Source of the DNA: Opitutia bacterium
Lineage (GTDB): Bacteria > Verrucomicrobiota > Verrucomicrobiia > Opitutales > Opitutaceae
Reading direction: 5' to 3'
Length of the DNA: 64,000 nt
Assembly: GCA_947474365.1 (NCBI GenBank)
Contig: CANJIU010000036.1
Coordinates: 1-64,000 of the forward strand
The notes below the pieces were generated by a model. The model was not told where the DNA came from, did no database searches, and saw only the letters and a list, made by a program, of their open reading frames with translations. The translations under genes and the position numbers were made by a program. Shown in pieces: positions 35,973-45,622 of the stretch; the first letter of the stretch is position 1; every line of letters starts with the position of its first letter.

Positions 35973-37364
35973 TCACGCCCCTCGCCGGGGCATCGGGACC
36001 GCTGTCCGGCGGTCGGGCATCGGCGCGAAATCAGGCCTTGGCAAATCCGGCACCAGATCGGAAATCAATACCTTCGCCCCCGTCTGCAGACTGCGGTTGG
36101 CCGCCACTCCGACCAAGATGGAACCGGCACCGGCCCGCTCATCAGCGGCGCGCCGGTATTTGTCCGGCAACGGATCCCTGCGGAAAATATCGTCCAGCAT
36201 CAAACGATCCCCGCCACCATGATCCCCCTCGGCGCGCCACGGTTCGAGATCGTAGCCTGCGCCTCGCAGCGGGATGACCCGAATCCTCACCCCGTTTTCC
36301 GCCACCCCGCCCTGGATCGTCTCGGTTCCATTCACGTAGACCGACTCGACCAAGCTGTGTTCGATCCGCCCCTTGGTACCGTTGAAGGCGATGGTGTAAC
36401 CCTCCCACGCGTTGAACGTGTTGAGCGAATAGCTGAGCGTCGCGCCCGAATCATAGGTCACAAGCGCATTGATGGTATCTTCGATGTCGATCTCGGAGCG
36501 AAACACACAACGATCGCGGAGGTAGCCGTCGTGAACTTCATTATCAAGATACAGGGACTTAAGCCCTGGGCTCGCCGCGAGATCGAGATGAAACCCACAA
36601 CGATCTCGTTCAGGACAGGTCAGGCACCGTTCGTGCGGTCCACTCAATCCCATCCGGCGCGCCATCTCCGGCGTGTAAAACTCCCGTTTCCCCGACGCGA
36701 GCACCGCAACCGGCGATGCGCCGAGCCACCAATTGACCAAATCGAAATGGTGGGTCGACTTGTGCACAAAAAGCCCGCCGGAGTTTTTTTTCTGCGCATG
36801 CCACCGCCGGAAATAATCGGCGCCGTGATGCGTGTTGAGCAGCCAGTGGAAGTCGACCGAAAGCACGTCGCCGATTTCCCCGCTCATCAACAACTCCTTC
36901 ACCTGCGACCGTGGCGGCGAGTAACGGTAGTTGAACGTCACCCGGCAATCCCGTCCCGTCCGCCGGCGCACATCCAAGATCTGGCGGCACTTTTCCGCAT
37001 CGGTCGTCATCGGCTTCTCAGTGACGACGTCACAGCCCGCCTCCATTGCTCCAATCAGAAATTCATGATGGGTGGAATCGGACGTCGTCACGATCACGAC
37101 ATCGGGTCGCTGTTCGCGCAACATCCGCTGGAAATCGTTCGCCAGATATCCGGAGGGAACCGGTGCGCCGTTCCGCACCGAACGGCGGCGGGCCAGTTCA
37201 ATCCGTCCCGGATTCAGATCGCACAGCGCCACCAACTCCGCCGAATCGGCGTGAGTCTTCTCAATTCCATCCTGGTAGAGTTCATGCCGGGAGCCAACGC
37301 CGACAATGGCGTAGCGACGGCGTGGCGACAGCGAGGCGGAGGGCAAAGGTGAGGTGAGGGACAT
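35973..37364 (-). CDS. Gfo/Idh/MocA-family oxidoreductase with a Cys-rich insertion
   Basis: This 463-residue NAD(P)-dependent sugar or inositol oxidoreductase starts with a Rossmann motif (YAIVGVGSRHELYQ) and has the EKP motif (DVVTEKPMTTD) and the alpha/beta C-terminal domain. An insertion contains CLTCPERDRCGFH, a C-x2-C-x5-C-x-H arrangement that could bind a metal and that occurs in a subset of the family. No signal peptide is apparent. It is upstream, on the same strand, of no partner gene; the UxuA-like gene ends about 190 bases before its start, so the two could be cotranscribed. Confidence 0.9.
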   Translation of the reverse strand: MSLTSPLPSASLSPRRRYAIVGVGSRHELYQDGIEKTHADSAELVALCDLNPGRIELARRRSVRNGAPVPSGYLANDFQRMLREQRPDVVIVTTSDSTHHEFLIGAMEAGCDVVTEKPMTTDAEKCRQILDVRRRTGRDCRVTFNYRYSPPRSQVKELLMSGEIGDVLSVDFHWLLNTHHGADYFRRWHAQKKNSGGLFVHKSTHHFDLVNWWLGASPVAVLASGKREFYTPEMARRMGLSGPHERCLTCPERDRCGFHLDLAASPGLKSLYLDNEVHDGYLRDRCVFRSEIDIEDTINALVTYDSGATLSYSLNTFNAWEGYTIAFNGTKGRIEHSLVESVYVNGTETIQGGVAENGVRIRVIPLRGAGYDLEPWRAEGDHGGGDRLMLDDIFRRDPLPDKYRRAADERAGAGSILVGVAANRSLQTGAKVLISDLVPDLPRPDFAPMPDRRTAVPMPRRGA

Positions 37365-37555
37365 TGAGCGACCCCCAATGGAGAGCCGGCGTAGTTACGA
37401 CTATACGGATAGGAGACCGACAGTCGCCGCAAGCATCCAATGGCGCGTCCCAAGCGTGAAGGTCCGGCCGATCGACGTGCAACGATCGGCGCTGCCGGAC
37501 AGTCGGGATAAACTCGCCCCGAGTCGGTGTTTCCGCCCCTGCGCACCAGTCGCGA

Positions 37556-38677
37556 TCACGCCTCGGCCTGCAATACCTGCAAAAGCGCCTGGATGTAACC
37601 GTGACAAAAGGCGAACGCCTTCTGGCCCTGCGGATCCCCGACAATTTGCGGCACGTGGTCGGGCATGATCATACCTTCGTATCCGACATCACGGTAGGCA
37701 CGCAACGCCCGTGGCATGTCGACATCACCGTCGTCCGGAAGCGTTTCCACAAAGTTCAGGAATCCTCCCCGGATGTTGCGAAAGTGCACGTTGAAGATCT
37801 TGCCGCGGCGTCCGAAGTCGCGAATCACGTCGAAAATCTGTTCGCCCGGTTTTTCCAGCATTTCGGACACCGTGCCCTGGCAGAAATTCAACCCGTGGTA
37901 GGGGCTGGCCTGGGTTTCAACAAACCGCCTCAGCCCGTCGGGAGTGCCGAGCACGGTGTTGACGCCGCGCCAACCGGTCTCCGGCGGCATGCCGGGGTCC
38001 TGGGGATGGCACGCGATCTTCACCTTCGCTTCCTCGGCCACAGGCACAATCTTCTTCAGAAAATAGCCGATGCGATCCCAGTAAATCTCGTCGGTAATCC
38101 GACCGGCTTCGGTCAGAGGCGGTTCCTGTTTCGATTTCGCGAAATCGAAGGCGGAAAGACTGGCGCCACCCCGGCCGATTACGCGCTCGGTGCGCACCAC
38201 TCCGATAAACGTGAGGTTGTACTTCACCATCGGGATTCCGGCGCGGCCGCAATTCCGAATCATTTCGCAAAACGCCTCGAGCGTCCGATCCCGCTCCGGA
38301 TCCTTGGCGAGCATGATTTCCGGATGCTCGGAGGCGGTGATGTAGCCGGAACTCAACGGCAATGGCACGCAATCCAGGCTGATGCCAAAGGTCTCGACGT
38401 GTTTCCGCAGCCGCACGAGCGCATCGACGCTCCAGCCATCGTCGAGTTTGCGTCCGATTTTTCCGCTGCAGATGTGCTTCACGCCAAACGCCGCCAGCGC
38501 CCGCAGCGTAGTCTCGGAATGATCATGCTGATGCCCGACATACATGCGGAGCGGCTTGCGCGCCGCACCTTCCCGAGACGCCGCCCGGGCGTTGGTACCG
38601 CCGATGCCGACCGCCGCGGCGCCGATGGCGGAGCGTGAGATGAAACGCCGGCGGGAAATTGAATCGTGTTTGTCCAT
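37556..38677 (-). CDS. Tat-exported mannonate-dehydratase-like (UxuA family) TIM-barrel protein
   Basis: From ATG 38677 the 373-residue protein has a twin-arginine signal (SISRRRFISRSAIGAAAVG). The mature region has a UxuA/xylose-isomerase-like barrel, with VKIACHPQDPGMP, GLNFCQGTVSEML, FNVHFRNIRG and GMIMPDHVPQIVGD matching metal-binding and C-terminal motifs of mannonate dehydratase. Cytoplasmic UxuA has no signal peptide, so an exported paralogue acting on uronic-acid-derived sugars is inferred. It is divergent from the ThuA gene, with 127 bases between starts. Confidence 0.82.
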   Translation of the reverse strand: MDKHDSISRRRFISRSAIGAAAVGIGGTNARAASREGAARKPLRMYVGHQHDHSETTLRALAAFGVKHICSGKIGRKLDDGWSVDALVRLRKHVETFGISLDCVPLPLSSGYITASEHPEIMLAKDPERDRTLEAFCEMIRNCGRAGIPMVKYNLTFIGVVRTERVIGRGGASLSAFDFAKSKQEPPLTEAGRITDEIYWDRIGYFLKKIVPVAEEAKVKIACHPQDPGMPPETGWRGVNTVLGTPDGLRRFVETQASPYHGLNFCQGTVSEMLEKPGEQIFDVIRDFGRRGKIFNVHFRNIRGGFLNFVETLPDDGDVDMPRALRAYRDVGYEGMIMPDHVPQIVGDPQGQKAFAFCHGYIQALLQVLQAEA

Positions 38678-38804
38678 GAGGGGCCAGAGGAATGGCCGAC
38701 CATCCCCCGCCCCGCGCCGGCATGAGTCAAACGCATTGTGATCGCATCCGGAGTCCGCTTCGCGATTGCCTCCATCGGGAAAGAGCCAAAACACTACGCT
38801 TCGA

Positions 38805-39707
38805 ATGCACCCCTCGCTCCAAACCTCCGCCCGCCTGCTCCTCATCGCCCTGCTGACGTCGTTGCTGGCCACGTCCCTTTTCGCGGCCGACAAAAAAATC
38901 CTCCTCATCGCCGGACCACCGAGTCACGGACCGGGTCAGCATGAGCACAACGCCGGCATCCTCCTTCTCCAGAAATGTCTGGCGAACGTTCCCGGTCTCA
39001 AGACCGAGGCCTTCAACGGCTGGCCCAAGAACGCGGCGTCCTTTGAGGGTGCGGATGCGATTATTATTTTCGCCGACGGGGGCGAGAAACACATCGCACT
39101 GCAGGACGATCACCTTGCCGTGCTCGGCAAAGCCATGGAACGCGGAGCCGGACTTGGGCTCCTGCATTACGCGGTCGAGCCAACCCTCGCCAAAGGGCAG
39201 AAGGAATTTCTGCAATGGGTCGGTGGTGCGTTTGAAATCAACTGGTCAGTGAATCCCCACTGGGACGCCAACTTCAAGACCCTGCCTAATCACCCGGTCG
39301 CACACGGGGTCCGGCCGTTTCACATCGTCGACGAGTGGTATTTCAACCTGCGGTTTGCCGAGGGCATGAAAGGCGTGACGCCGCTGCTGGCGGCGATCCC
39401 TGACAGCAGCACCACGTCACGTCCCGACGGTCACCATTCCGGCAATCCCGCCGTACGGGCGGCCGTCGCGCGCGGCGACTCACAAACGGTTTCGTGGGCC
39501 TACGAACGGCCCAATGGCGGACGGGGGTTCGGACTGACCGGGGCACATTTTCATTCGAACTGGGGCAACGACGATCTACGCAAGCTGGTCCTCAACGCCG
39601 CCCTCTGGCTCGCGAAAATGGAAGTACCCGCCAAGGGGGTCGCCTCCAGCGTCACCGAGGCCGATTTGAAGGCAAATCTCGATCCTAAACCGGCCAAAAA
39701 GAAATAG
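38805..39707 (+). CDS. Exported ThuA-domain (trehalose utilization-like) protein
   Basis: From ATG 38805 there is a signal peptide (MHPSLQTSARLLLIALLTSLLATSLFAA) and a class-I glutamine-amidotransferase-like ThuA fold of 300 residues. Motifs are ILLIAGPPSHGPGQHEHNAGI, FEGADAIIIFADGGEKH, GLGLLHYAVEP and RGFGLTGAHFHSNWGND. ThuA proteins are linked to oxidised-disaccharide use; those in this phylum have no assigned reaction. The C-terminus is lysine-rich (KPAKKK). It ends at a hairpin terminator. Confidence 0.88.
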   Translation: MHPSLQTSARLLLIALLTSLLATSLFAADKKILLIAGPPSHGPGQHEHNAGILLLQKCLANVPGLKTEAFNGWPKNAASFEGADAIIIFADGGEKHIALQDDHLAVLGKAMERGAGLGLLHYAVEPTLAKGQKEFLQWVGGAFEINWSVNPHWDANFKTLPNHPVAHGVRPFHIVDEWYFNLRFAEGMKGVTPLLAAIPDSSTTSRPDGHHSGNPAVRAAVARGDSQTVSWAYERPNGGRGFGLTGAHFHSNWGNDDLRKLVLNAALWLAKMEVPAKGVASSVTEADLKANLDPKPAKKK

Positions 39708-39750
39708 GAGAAGTCTGTTTCTGCGAGGTTGCCGCTCGTCGAAACCGACC

Positions 39751-39788
39751 GCCCCGCCCGGTGATTCAAACCGATCCGCGGGGCTTTT
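39751..39788 (+). terminator. Hairpin terminator after the ThuA gene
   Basis: GCCCCGC at 39751-39757 pairs with GCGGGGC at 39778-39784, with an inner CGGT/ACCG pairing, and is followed by TTTTCC. It lies between the ThuA stop and ychF. Confidence 0.6.
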
Positions 39789-39830
39789 CCGTTGACCGTT
39801 CCGGCCGTCGGCTGAGAAGGTCGGCACCTT

Positions 39831-40934
39831 ATGCTCAAAGCTGGTATCGTCGGCCTGCCCAACGTCGGCAAATCCACCCTCTTCAACGCTCTCACCCGCT
39901 CCCGCAAGGCCGAGGCGGCAAACTATCCGTTCTGCACGATCGATCCGAACGTCGGCGTCGTGATCGTGCCCGACGAGCGCGCCTATGTGCTCCAGAAGAT
40001 CGCCAAGACCAATGTCGTCGTTCCCGCCGCCATCGAGTTTGTCGACATCGCCGGCCTCGTTGCCGGCGCCAGCAAGGGAGAGGGGCTGGGCAACCAGTTC
40101 CTCGCCAACATCCGGGAAGTGGACGCCATCGTGCAGGTCGTCCGCTGCTTCGAAGACACCGACATCGTACATACGATGGGAGGCATCGATCCGGTGCGCG
40201 ACATCGAGGTCATCACGACCGAACTCGTGCTGGCGGACCTCGACGCGGTCAGCAAGCGCATCCACAAGACGCAGAAAAACGCCAAGGCGGGAGACAAGGA
40301 GGCGATCATTGAACTGGCGTTGCTGCAAAAGCTCGAACCGTATCTCAATTCCGGAAAGACCGCGAATACCCTTCCCGCCACCGTCGAAGAAAAGGCCATG
40401 ATGAAACTGTTTCAGCTGCTCACGGCCAAACCCGTTCTCTTCGCGTGCAACGTCGCGGAGAGCGACCTCGCCACCGCCGAGCAAAACGCGTTTGTCCAGC
40501 AGGTCGCCGGGTACGTCCGCACGCATCACGACGCAGCCTATGTGCCGATCAGCGCCAAGATCGAATCTGAGCTGATTGACCTGCCCGCCGAAGAAGCCAA
40601 GGCGTTCCTTAAGGATCTCGGGGTCGACGACTCCGGCGTTTCCGCTCTCATCCGCGGAACCTACACGCTGCTCGGTCTGCAGACCTATTTCACCGCCGGG
40701 GAAAAGGAAGTACGGGCATGGACGATCAAGAAAGGCTGGAAGGCCCCGCAGGCTGCCGGCGTGATTCACACTGATTTTGAGAAGGGCTTCATCAAAGCGG
40801 AAATTGTTTCTTACAAGGATCTCACCACCCTTGGCAGCGTCGCCGCCGCCCGCGAAGCCGGAAAATACCGCCTCGAAGGCAAGGAATACGTCTTCGCCGA
40901 CGGCGACGTGGCGTTGTTCCGGTTCAACACGTAG
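39831..40934 (+). CDS. ychF: Redox-regulated ATPase YchF (Obg-like)
   Basis: This universal translation-associated P-loop ATPase has 367 residues. The Walker A motif GLPNVGKST is at residues 8-16, FVDIAGLVAGASKGEGLGNQFLANIREVDAIV covers switch and G3 regions, and NVAESD stands in place of NKxD, giving ATP preference. The C-terminal TGS-like domain (AGEKEVRAWTIKKGWKAPQAAGVIHTDFEKGFIKAEI) is complete. A purine-rich GAGAAGG lies about ten bases upstream of the start. Confidence 0.98.
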   Translation: MLKAGIVGLPNVGKSTLFNALTRSRKAEAANYPFCTIDPNVGVVIVPDERAYVLQKIAKTNVVVPAAIEFVDIAGLVAGASKGEGLGNQFLANIREVDAIVQVVRCFEDTDIVHTMGGIDPVRDIEVITTELVLADLDAVSKRIHKTQKNAKAGDKEAIIELALLQKLEPYLNSGKTANTLPATVEEKAMMKLFQLLTAKPVLFACNVAESDLATAEQNAFVQQVAGYVRTHHDAAYVPISAKIESELIDLPAEEAKAFLKDLGVDDSGVSALIRGTYTLLGLQTYFTAGEKEVRAWTIKKGWKAPQAAGVIHTDFEKGFIKAEIVSYKDLTTLGSVAAAREAGKYRLEGKEYVFADGDVALFRFNT

Positions 40935-41011
40935 CCGACCCGAACTTCCGCCGGCGGGAATTTTCGGGACCGGGATTGCCACCGTATCATCACATCGCTT
41001 CAGTGATCCCC

Positions 41012-41815
41012 ATGTCGCGCCTTGCCCCCATTTTCGTCGCCGCCCTGCTGGGCGCGTCGGTGGCGCCGGCCCATCCCGAATTGGAGGACGCGCTCGCCCG
41101 CATCAACGCGCAAATCAGCGCGGCACCGTCTGACGCCGAACTGTACCTCAGTCGCGGTGAACTCTACGCCCAGCATTCTCAAGGGACCCAGGCGGAAGCC
41201 AATTTTCTCCGCGCGGCGGAGTTGAATCCCGATCTACCCCGGCTCGATCAGGTGAGAGGAAAACTCGCGCTGGACCGGCGCGAATTTCGCGAGGCCGTCG
41301 TACTGCTCACTCGGGCACTGGCTCGTGAGCCAAAAGACATCATCGCCCGGATTTATCGCGCGCGCGCCAACCGCGCCCTGAACAACCATCCCGCCGCCCT
41401 GGCAGACTACCGCGAGGCCTTTTCACGGCTGCCGGCCGTCCGCCCCGAACTGCTCCTCGAATACGCCGGCGTTCTACCTCCTGCCGATGCCGTGCGCCAA
41501 ATCGATGAGTCGATTGCGCAAACCGGTCCGGTGCCGGCACTCGTTTCGCGCGCGCTCGAACTGGAACTCGCCCTCGGTCGTACCGAGGCGGCCTTGCAAC
41601 GGCTCGACCGCATAGCGACAACCAGCGAAAGGAAGGAAGCCTGGCTCAAACGCCGTGGTGACATCCTTGCCGCCGTCGGTCGCACCCGCGAGGCCGCCGC
41701 CGCCTACCTCGCCGCCCGCGACGCTCTCGCCACGCTCCCGGCCTGGCTGCGCGAATCGCCCGAGACAGCGAATCTTTCCGCCGAACTCGACCGTCTGACC
41801 TCCCACCAGTCCTAA
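41012..41815 (+). CDS. Exported tetratricopeptide-repeat protein
   Basis: ATG 41012 gives a short signal peptide (MSRLAPIFVAALLGASVAPAH) and about seven degenerate TPR helices in 267 residues, for example AELYLSRGELYAQHSQGTQAEANFLRAAELNPDLP. It ends nine bases before the purple-acid-phosphatase-like gene, so the two are likely cotranscribed and the TPR protein may assist or bind that enzyme. No catalytic motif is visible. Confidence 0.8.
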   Translation: MSRLAPIFVAALLGASVAPAHPELEDALARINAQISAAPSDAELYLSRGELYAQHSQGTQAEANFLRAAELNPDLPRLDQVRGKLALDRREFREAVVLLTRALAREPKDIIARIYRARANRALNNHPAALADYREAFSRLPAVRPELLLEYAGVLPPADAVRQIDESIAQTGPVPALVSRALELELALGRTEAALQRLDRIATTSERKEAWLKRRGDILAAVGRTREAAAAYLAARDALATLPAWLRESPETANLSAELDRLTSHQS

Positions 41816-41824
41816 TCTCTTTCC

Positions 41825-43168
41825 ATGCGCCTCCTCCGCCTCGTCCTCACCGCCCCTGTTCTCCTAGTTCTCCCGCTGCTCGACGCCGCCACCACCGTCG
41901 TCCGCGGCCCGTATCTCCAAATCCCGACGCCTACCAGCATGGTCGTCCGCTGGCGCACGGATGCGACCGAGGGATCCGTCGTGACCTATGGCACCGACCG
42001 CGCCAAAATGACAAGTACGGCGAAGGCCGAGGGCGTTTCCACCGAACACATTGTCCAGCTCTCGGGCCTGACGCCCAACACGAAGTATTTCTATGCCGTC
42101 GGCGCCGCGCCTCTCACCCCACCCGCCTCGGAGAAGAAGGCCGCCGCTGAAGACGCCCCCGGCCGCGCCGCCGTCAACACCTTCACCACGCCGCCGCTGG
42201 CGGGTCCTGCCAGCCCCACCCGCATCTGGGTCCTGGGCGACGCCGGAACCAAGACCCCGGTCCAAACCGCCGTGCGCGACGTCTATTACAAGTTCACCGG
42301 CACCCGCGCGACCGACCTGGTCCTCCTCCTCGGCGACAATGCGTATCCTGACGGCACGGACGCGGACTACCAGAAGGCAATTTTCGAGATGTATCCGCAG
42401 ACCCTCCGCACCACCCCGGTGTGGTCGACGCTGGGAAACCACGACGGCAAGAGCTCGAACTCCGCCACCCAATCCGGCGTCTACTACGACATCTTCACCC
42501 TGCCCTCGCGCGCCCAGGCAGGCGGCGTCGTCTCCGGCACCGAGGCGTATTACTCCTTTGATCACGCCAACACGCATTTCATCTGCCTCGACTCGAGCGA
42601 TTCGGAACGCTCGGCCGACGGCGCGATGATGCAGTGGCTGAAAGCCGACCTCACCGAGACGAAGCGCGACTGGATCATCGCGTTTTTTCACCACCCCACT
42701 TATACGAAAGGCACCCACGATTCCGACAAGGACAGTGACAGCCAGGGCCGGATGAACGACATGCGCGCCATCTTTCTGCCGGTGCTGGAGCAGGGCGGCG
42801 TTGACCTCGTCCTGACCGGCCACTCCCACGTTTATGAACGTTCATGGCTGATGGACGGCCACTACGGCAAGGGCGAGTCGTTCGACGCGTCCAAACACGT
42901 GAAGCAGAAGACCAGCGGCCGTTCGGACGGCGACGGCGTCTACCGCAAGCCGCGCGCCCGTTCGCCCCATTTCGGGGAAGTAAACGTCGTCACGGGCAGC
43001 GCCGGTCACGCCAGCGCAAAACCGGTGCCGTTGAACCATCCGGCCTTCTACCTCGCGCTGAATGAAGCCGGCTCATCCGTGGTCGACATCGACGGTCTCA
43101 AGCTCGAATTCACGTTCCTCAACGACAAAGGCGAAAAACGCGACTGGTTCACCATGGTGAAGCAGTAG
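41825..43168 (+). CDS. Exported purple-acid-phosphatase-like metallophosphoesterase
   Basis: The 447-residue protein has a signal peptide, an N-terminal fibronectin-III-like domain (VRGPYLQIPTPTSMVVRWRTD), and a calcineurin-like phosphoesterase domain. All five metal motifs are visible: WVLGDAG, LLLGDNAYPDG, STLGNHDG, IIAFFHHPTY and LTGHSHVYERS. It probably releases phosphate from organic phosphates in the periplasm. A Thr/Ser/Ala-rich insertion sits between the FnIII and catalytic domains. Confidence 0.93.
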   Translation: MRLLRLVLTAPVLLVLPLLDAATTVVRGPYLQIPTPTSMVVRWRTDATEGSVVTYGTDRAKMTSTAKAEGVSTEHIVQLSGLTPNTKYFYAVGAAPLTPPASEKKAAAEDAPGRAAVNTFTTPPLAGPASPTRIWVLGDAGTKTPVQTAVRDVYYKFTGTRATDLVLLLGDNAYPDGTDADYQKAIFEMYPQTLRTTPVWSTLGNHDGKSSNSATQSGVYYDIFTLPSRAQAGGVVSGTEAYYSFDHANTHFICLDSSDSERSADGAMMQWLKADLTETKRDWIIAFFHHPTYTKGTHDSDKDSDSQGRMNDMRAIFLPVLEQGGVDLVLTGHSHVYERSWLMDGHYGKGESFDASKHVKQKTSGRSDGDGVYRKPRARSPHFGEVNVVTGSAGHASAKPVPLNHPAFYLALNEAGSSVVDIDGLKLEFTFLNDKGEKRDWFTMVKQ

Positions 43169-43250
43169 CGCGGGACGCTCCGCCACCACACCCGACGTAA
43201 CTACGGGCGGTTGCCTGCGGCCCCGCCCGGATCCATTTTGGCACTCTCCG

Positions 43251-44849
43251 ATGAGTGAAGCATCGATCCATCAATCCGGCCACGATCTGCCGGTCGAATC
43301 CTTGGATTCGTCCATCCTTCGCGTTCTGATGGAAACAAGCGCGGATCGGATCTACTTCAAGGACATCCAAAGCCGGTTTGTCCGCAACAACGCGACCCAT
43401 GCCCGTTCGCTCGGAGCCGCCTCGCCCGAAGACTGCGTCGGAAAGTCGGATCGGGATTTCTTCTCCCCCGAACACGCCGCCCGAGCCTTCGCCGACGAAC
43501 AGGCGATCATTCGGACCGGAAAGCCCATCATCGCCAAGATCGAGCGGCTTACCATGCTCGACGGAAAGCAGGGCTGGGCTTCGACCACCAAGATGCCCTG
43601 GCGCGATTCCAGCGGAAAAATCATCGGCACCTTCGGCTTGACGCGGGACATCACCGCCACCAAGGAGGCCGAAGACAAGCTGCTGGAGGAGCGGAATCTC
43701 CTCCGCACGATCATCGATCACCTGCCCAGTCGGCTTTACGTCAAGGACACATCGTCCCGCTACGTGCTCAACAACCGGTCGCATCTCGCGGCCCTCGGCG
43801 TCCAATCGCAGGAAGAAGCGGCCGGCCGGATCACGACGGATTTTTTCCCGGGGGAGCGGGGCCTGCAGGCGCTTGCGGACGATCGCCAGGTGCTCGGCGG
43901 GGGCGCTCCGGTCCTGAATCACGAAAAGTCGGACTTCGGCCCCGAGGGCGACGTGCACTGGTCCCTCGTGACGAAAGTCCCCCTGCGCGACACCCATCAA
44001 CGAATGATCGGCCTCGTCGGCATCAGCCACGACATCACCCGACGCAAGAAGGCGGAGGAGGAGCTGCGACGGCGCAGCGCCGAAATGGAGACCGATCTCC
44101 GGATGGCCCGGCAGGTCCAGGAGGCCTTCCTCAACCGTACGTATCCCATTTTCCCCCGCACCGCAGCGCCGGGAGCGAGCGCGTTGCGTTTCGCTCACCG
44201 CTACATCCCGACAGAGACACTGGGCGGTGATTTTTTCGACATCCTCCAGCTTTCCGACACCGTATGCGGCGTGCTGATTTGCGATGTGATGGGCCACGGC
44301 GTCCGCGCGGGTCTCCTCACCGCCCTGATTCGCGGTGTCGTGGAGGAAATGGGGCCGCGTGCGATGGACCCTGCCCATGTGGTCAGTGAGGTGAATCAGA
44401 GCCTCATGCCCATCGTCGAACACACCGGGGAACCCGTGTTCGCCACCGTGTTCTTTGGCGTGATCGACGTCGCGGCCGGTACACTCACCTACGGCAACGC
44501 AGGCCACCCCGCGCCGCTCGTGCGTCCGGCAGGCACCGACACGATGATCCGCCTGGCCCCAGATGACCCTGAGCCGGCCGCCGGCCTGCTGGGCGGATTC
44601 ACCTACACTCGACACTCCTGCGAATTCAGGAAAGGTGATTTATTTCTCGGCTTTACCGATGGCGTGCTCGAAGCCTCGGATTCCACCGGAGCGATGTTTG
44701 GCGAGGAAGGAGTGCGCCGCGTGCTCGCAGCCGCGCGCCGCCTCTCAGGCGACGAGGTGAGCGACCGTCTGTTGCAGGCGCTAAAAACCGCCGGCGACCG
44801 GGCGGTTTTCGAGGACGATGTCTGCATCGTCGCCATCGAATCCGCCTGA
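43251..44849 (+). CDS. PAS-PAS-PP2C (SpoIIE/RsbU-type) phosphatase
   Basis: This 532-residue cytosolic protein has PAS domain 1 (about 20-145, ending GLTRDITATKEAED) and PAS domain 2 (about 148-280, ending GISHDITRRKKAEEEL). A coiled linker is followed by a SpoIIE-type PP2C domain with metal-binding Asp residues in LGGDFFDIL, CDVMGHGVRAG and FTDGVLEA. Family members dephosphorylate anti-anti-sigma factors. No STAS or HPK-like kinase is adjacent. No membrane segments are present, so the sensor is likely cytoplasmic. Confidence 0.93.
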   Translation: MSEASIHQSGHDLPVESLDSSILRVLMETSADRIYFKDIQSRFVRNNATHARSLGAASPEDCVGKSDRDFFSPEHAARAFADEQAIIRTGKPIIAKIERLTMLDGKQGWASTTKMPWRDSSGKIIGTFGLTRDITATKEAEDKLLEERNLLRTIIDHLPSRLYVKDTSSRYVLNNRSHLAALGVQSQEEAAGRITTDFFPGERGLQALADDRQVLGGGAPVLNHEKSDFGPEGDVHWSLVTKVPLRDTHQRMIGLVGISHDITRRKKAEEELRRRSAEMETDLRMARQVQEAFLNRTYPIFPRTAAPGASALRFAHRYIPTETLGGDFFDILQLSDTVCGVLICDVMGHGVRAGLLTALIRGVVEEMGPRAMDPAHVVSEVNQSLMPIVEHTGEPVFATVFFGVIDVAAGTLTYGNAGHPAPLVRPAGTDTMIRLAPDDPEPAAGLLGGFTYTRHSCEFRKGDLFLGFTDGVLEASDSTGAMFGEEGVRRVLAAARRLSGDEVSDRLLQALKTAGDRAVFEDDVCIVAIESA

Positions 44850-44868
44850 CGACAAAGGATTCCTACGC

Positions 44869-45621
44869 CTACACCCCCGGAGACCGCACGGCAATTCCCG
44901 CCGCCGCGAGTTTGGTCCTCACCACCTGCGCGAACCAGACGGCGTGAGGGGTGTCACCGTGGAGGCAGACGGTTTCAGCCCGAATCGGCACCCGCGTGCC
45001 GTCGCCCGCAAGCACGACGCCTTGCCTCACCATGGACAGCACCTGTGCGACAGCGGCATCCGCCTCGGCGATGACCGCACCGTTCCGGCCCCGCGGCGTC
45101 AGCGAGCCATCGCGCTTGTAAGTACGATCGGCAAACACCTCGGGCACCACCATCACCTTGCCCTGCGCCCGCGCGACCCGCTCGAGTTCGCTTCCGGCCA
45201 GAACGTAGAGCATCGGATTTTTTTCCGTGGCGCAGGCGGCCTGCACTATCGCCTCCGCCAATTTGCTGTCCCGCGACGCCATGTTGTAGAGCGCACCATG
45301 CAACTTTACGTGATGAACGACCGCGCCAACTTCAAGAGCGACCGCCTGCAGCGCTCGCACCTGCATGAAAACCATTTCCCCCGCGGCCGCCGGAGCGATC
45401 GCCATCTCGCGGCGGCCGAAATTCTCTCGATCCGCAAATCCGGGATGCGCCCCAATCGCCACTCCGTGCTTCAGCGCAAGCCGCACCGCCGCCCGCATCG
45501 AGTTCCGATCCCCGGCATGCGCCCCGCAGGCGATGTTCGCCGAACTGATCAGGGGCATCAACTCCCCGTCGTGTCCGGCCCCTTCACCGAGGTCGCAATT
45601 GAGGTCGATTGACGTTGGCAT
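44869..45621 (-). CDS. pxpA: 5-oxoprolinase subunit A (LamB/YcsF family)
   Basis: PxpA works with PxpBC in ATP-dependent hydrolysis of 5-oxoproline (pyroglutamate) to glutamate. The 250-residue protein begins SIDLNCDLGEGAGHDGELMPLISSANIACGAHAGD, the family signature, with VGAVVHHVKLHGALYNMA and VCLHGDTPHAV further on. Its start lies one base past the stop of the pxpB-pxpC fusion, so the three subunits form an operon. Confidence 0.96.
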   Translation of the reverse strand: MPTSIDLNCDLGEGAGHDGELMPLISSANIACGAHAGDRNSMRAAVRLALKHGVAIGAHPGFADRENFGRREMAIAPAAAGEMVFMQVRALQAVALEVGAVVHHVKLHGALYNMASRDSKLAEAIVQAACATEKNPMLYVLAGSELERVARAQGKVMVVPEVFADRTYKRDGSLTPRGRNGAVIAEADAAVAQVLSMVRQGVVLAGDGTRVPIRAETVCLHGDTPHAVWFAQVVRTKLAAAGIAVRSPGV

Positions 45622-45622
45622 C

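Noticed and set aside
43149..44615. Minus-strand frame opposite the PAS-PP2C gene
   Set aside because: No recognisable domain and fully overlaps a conserved gene.
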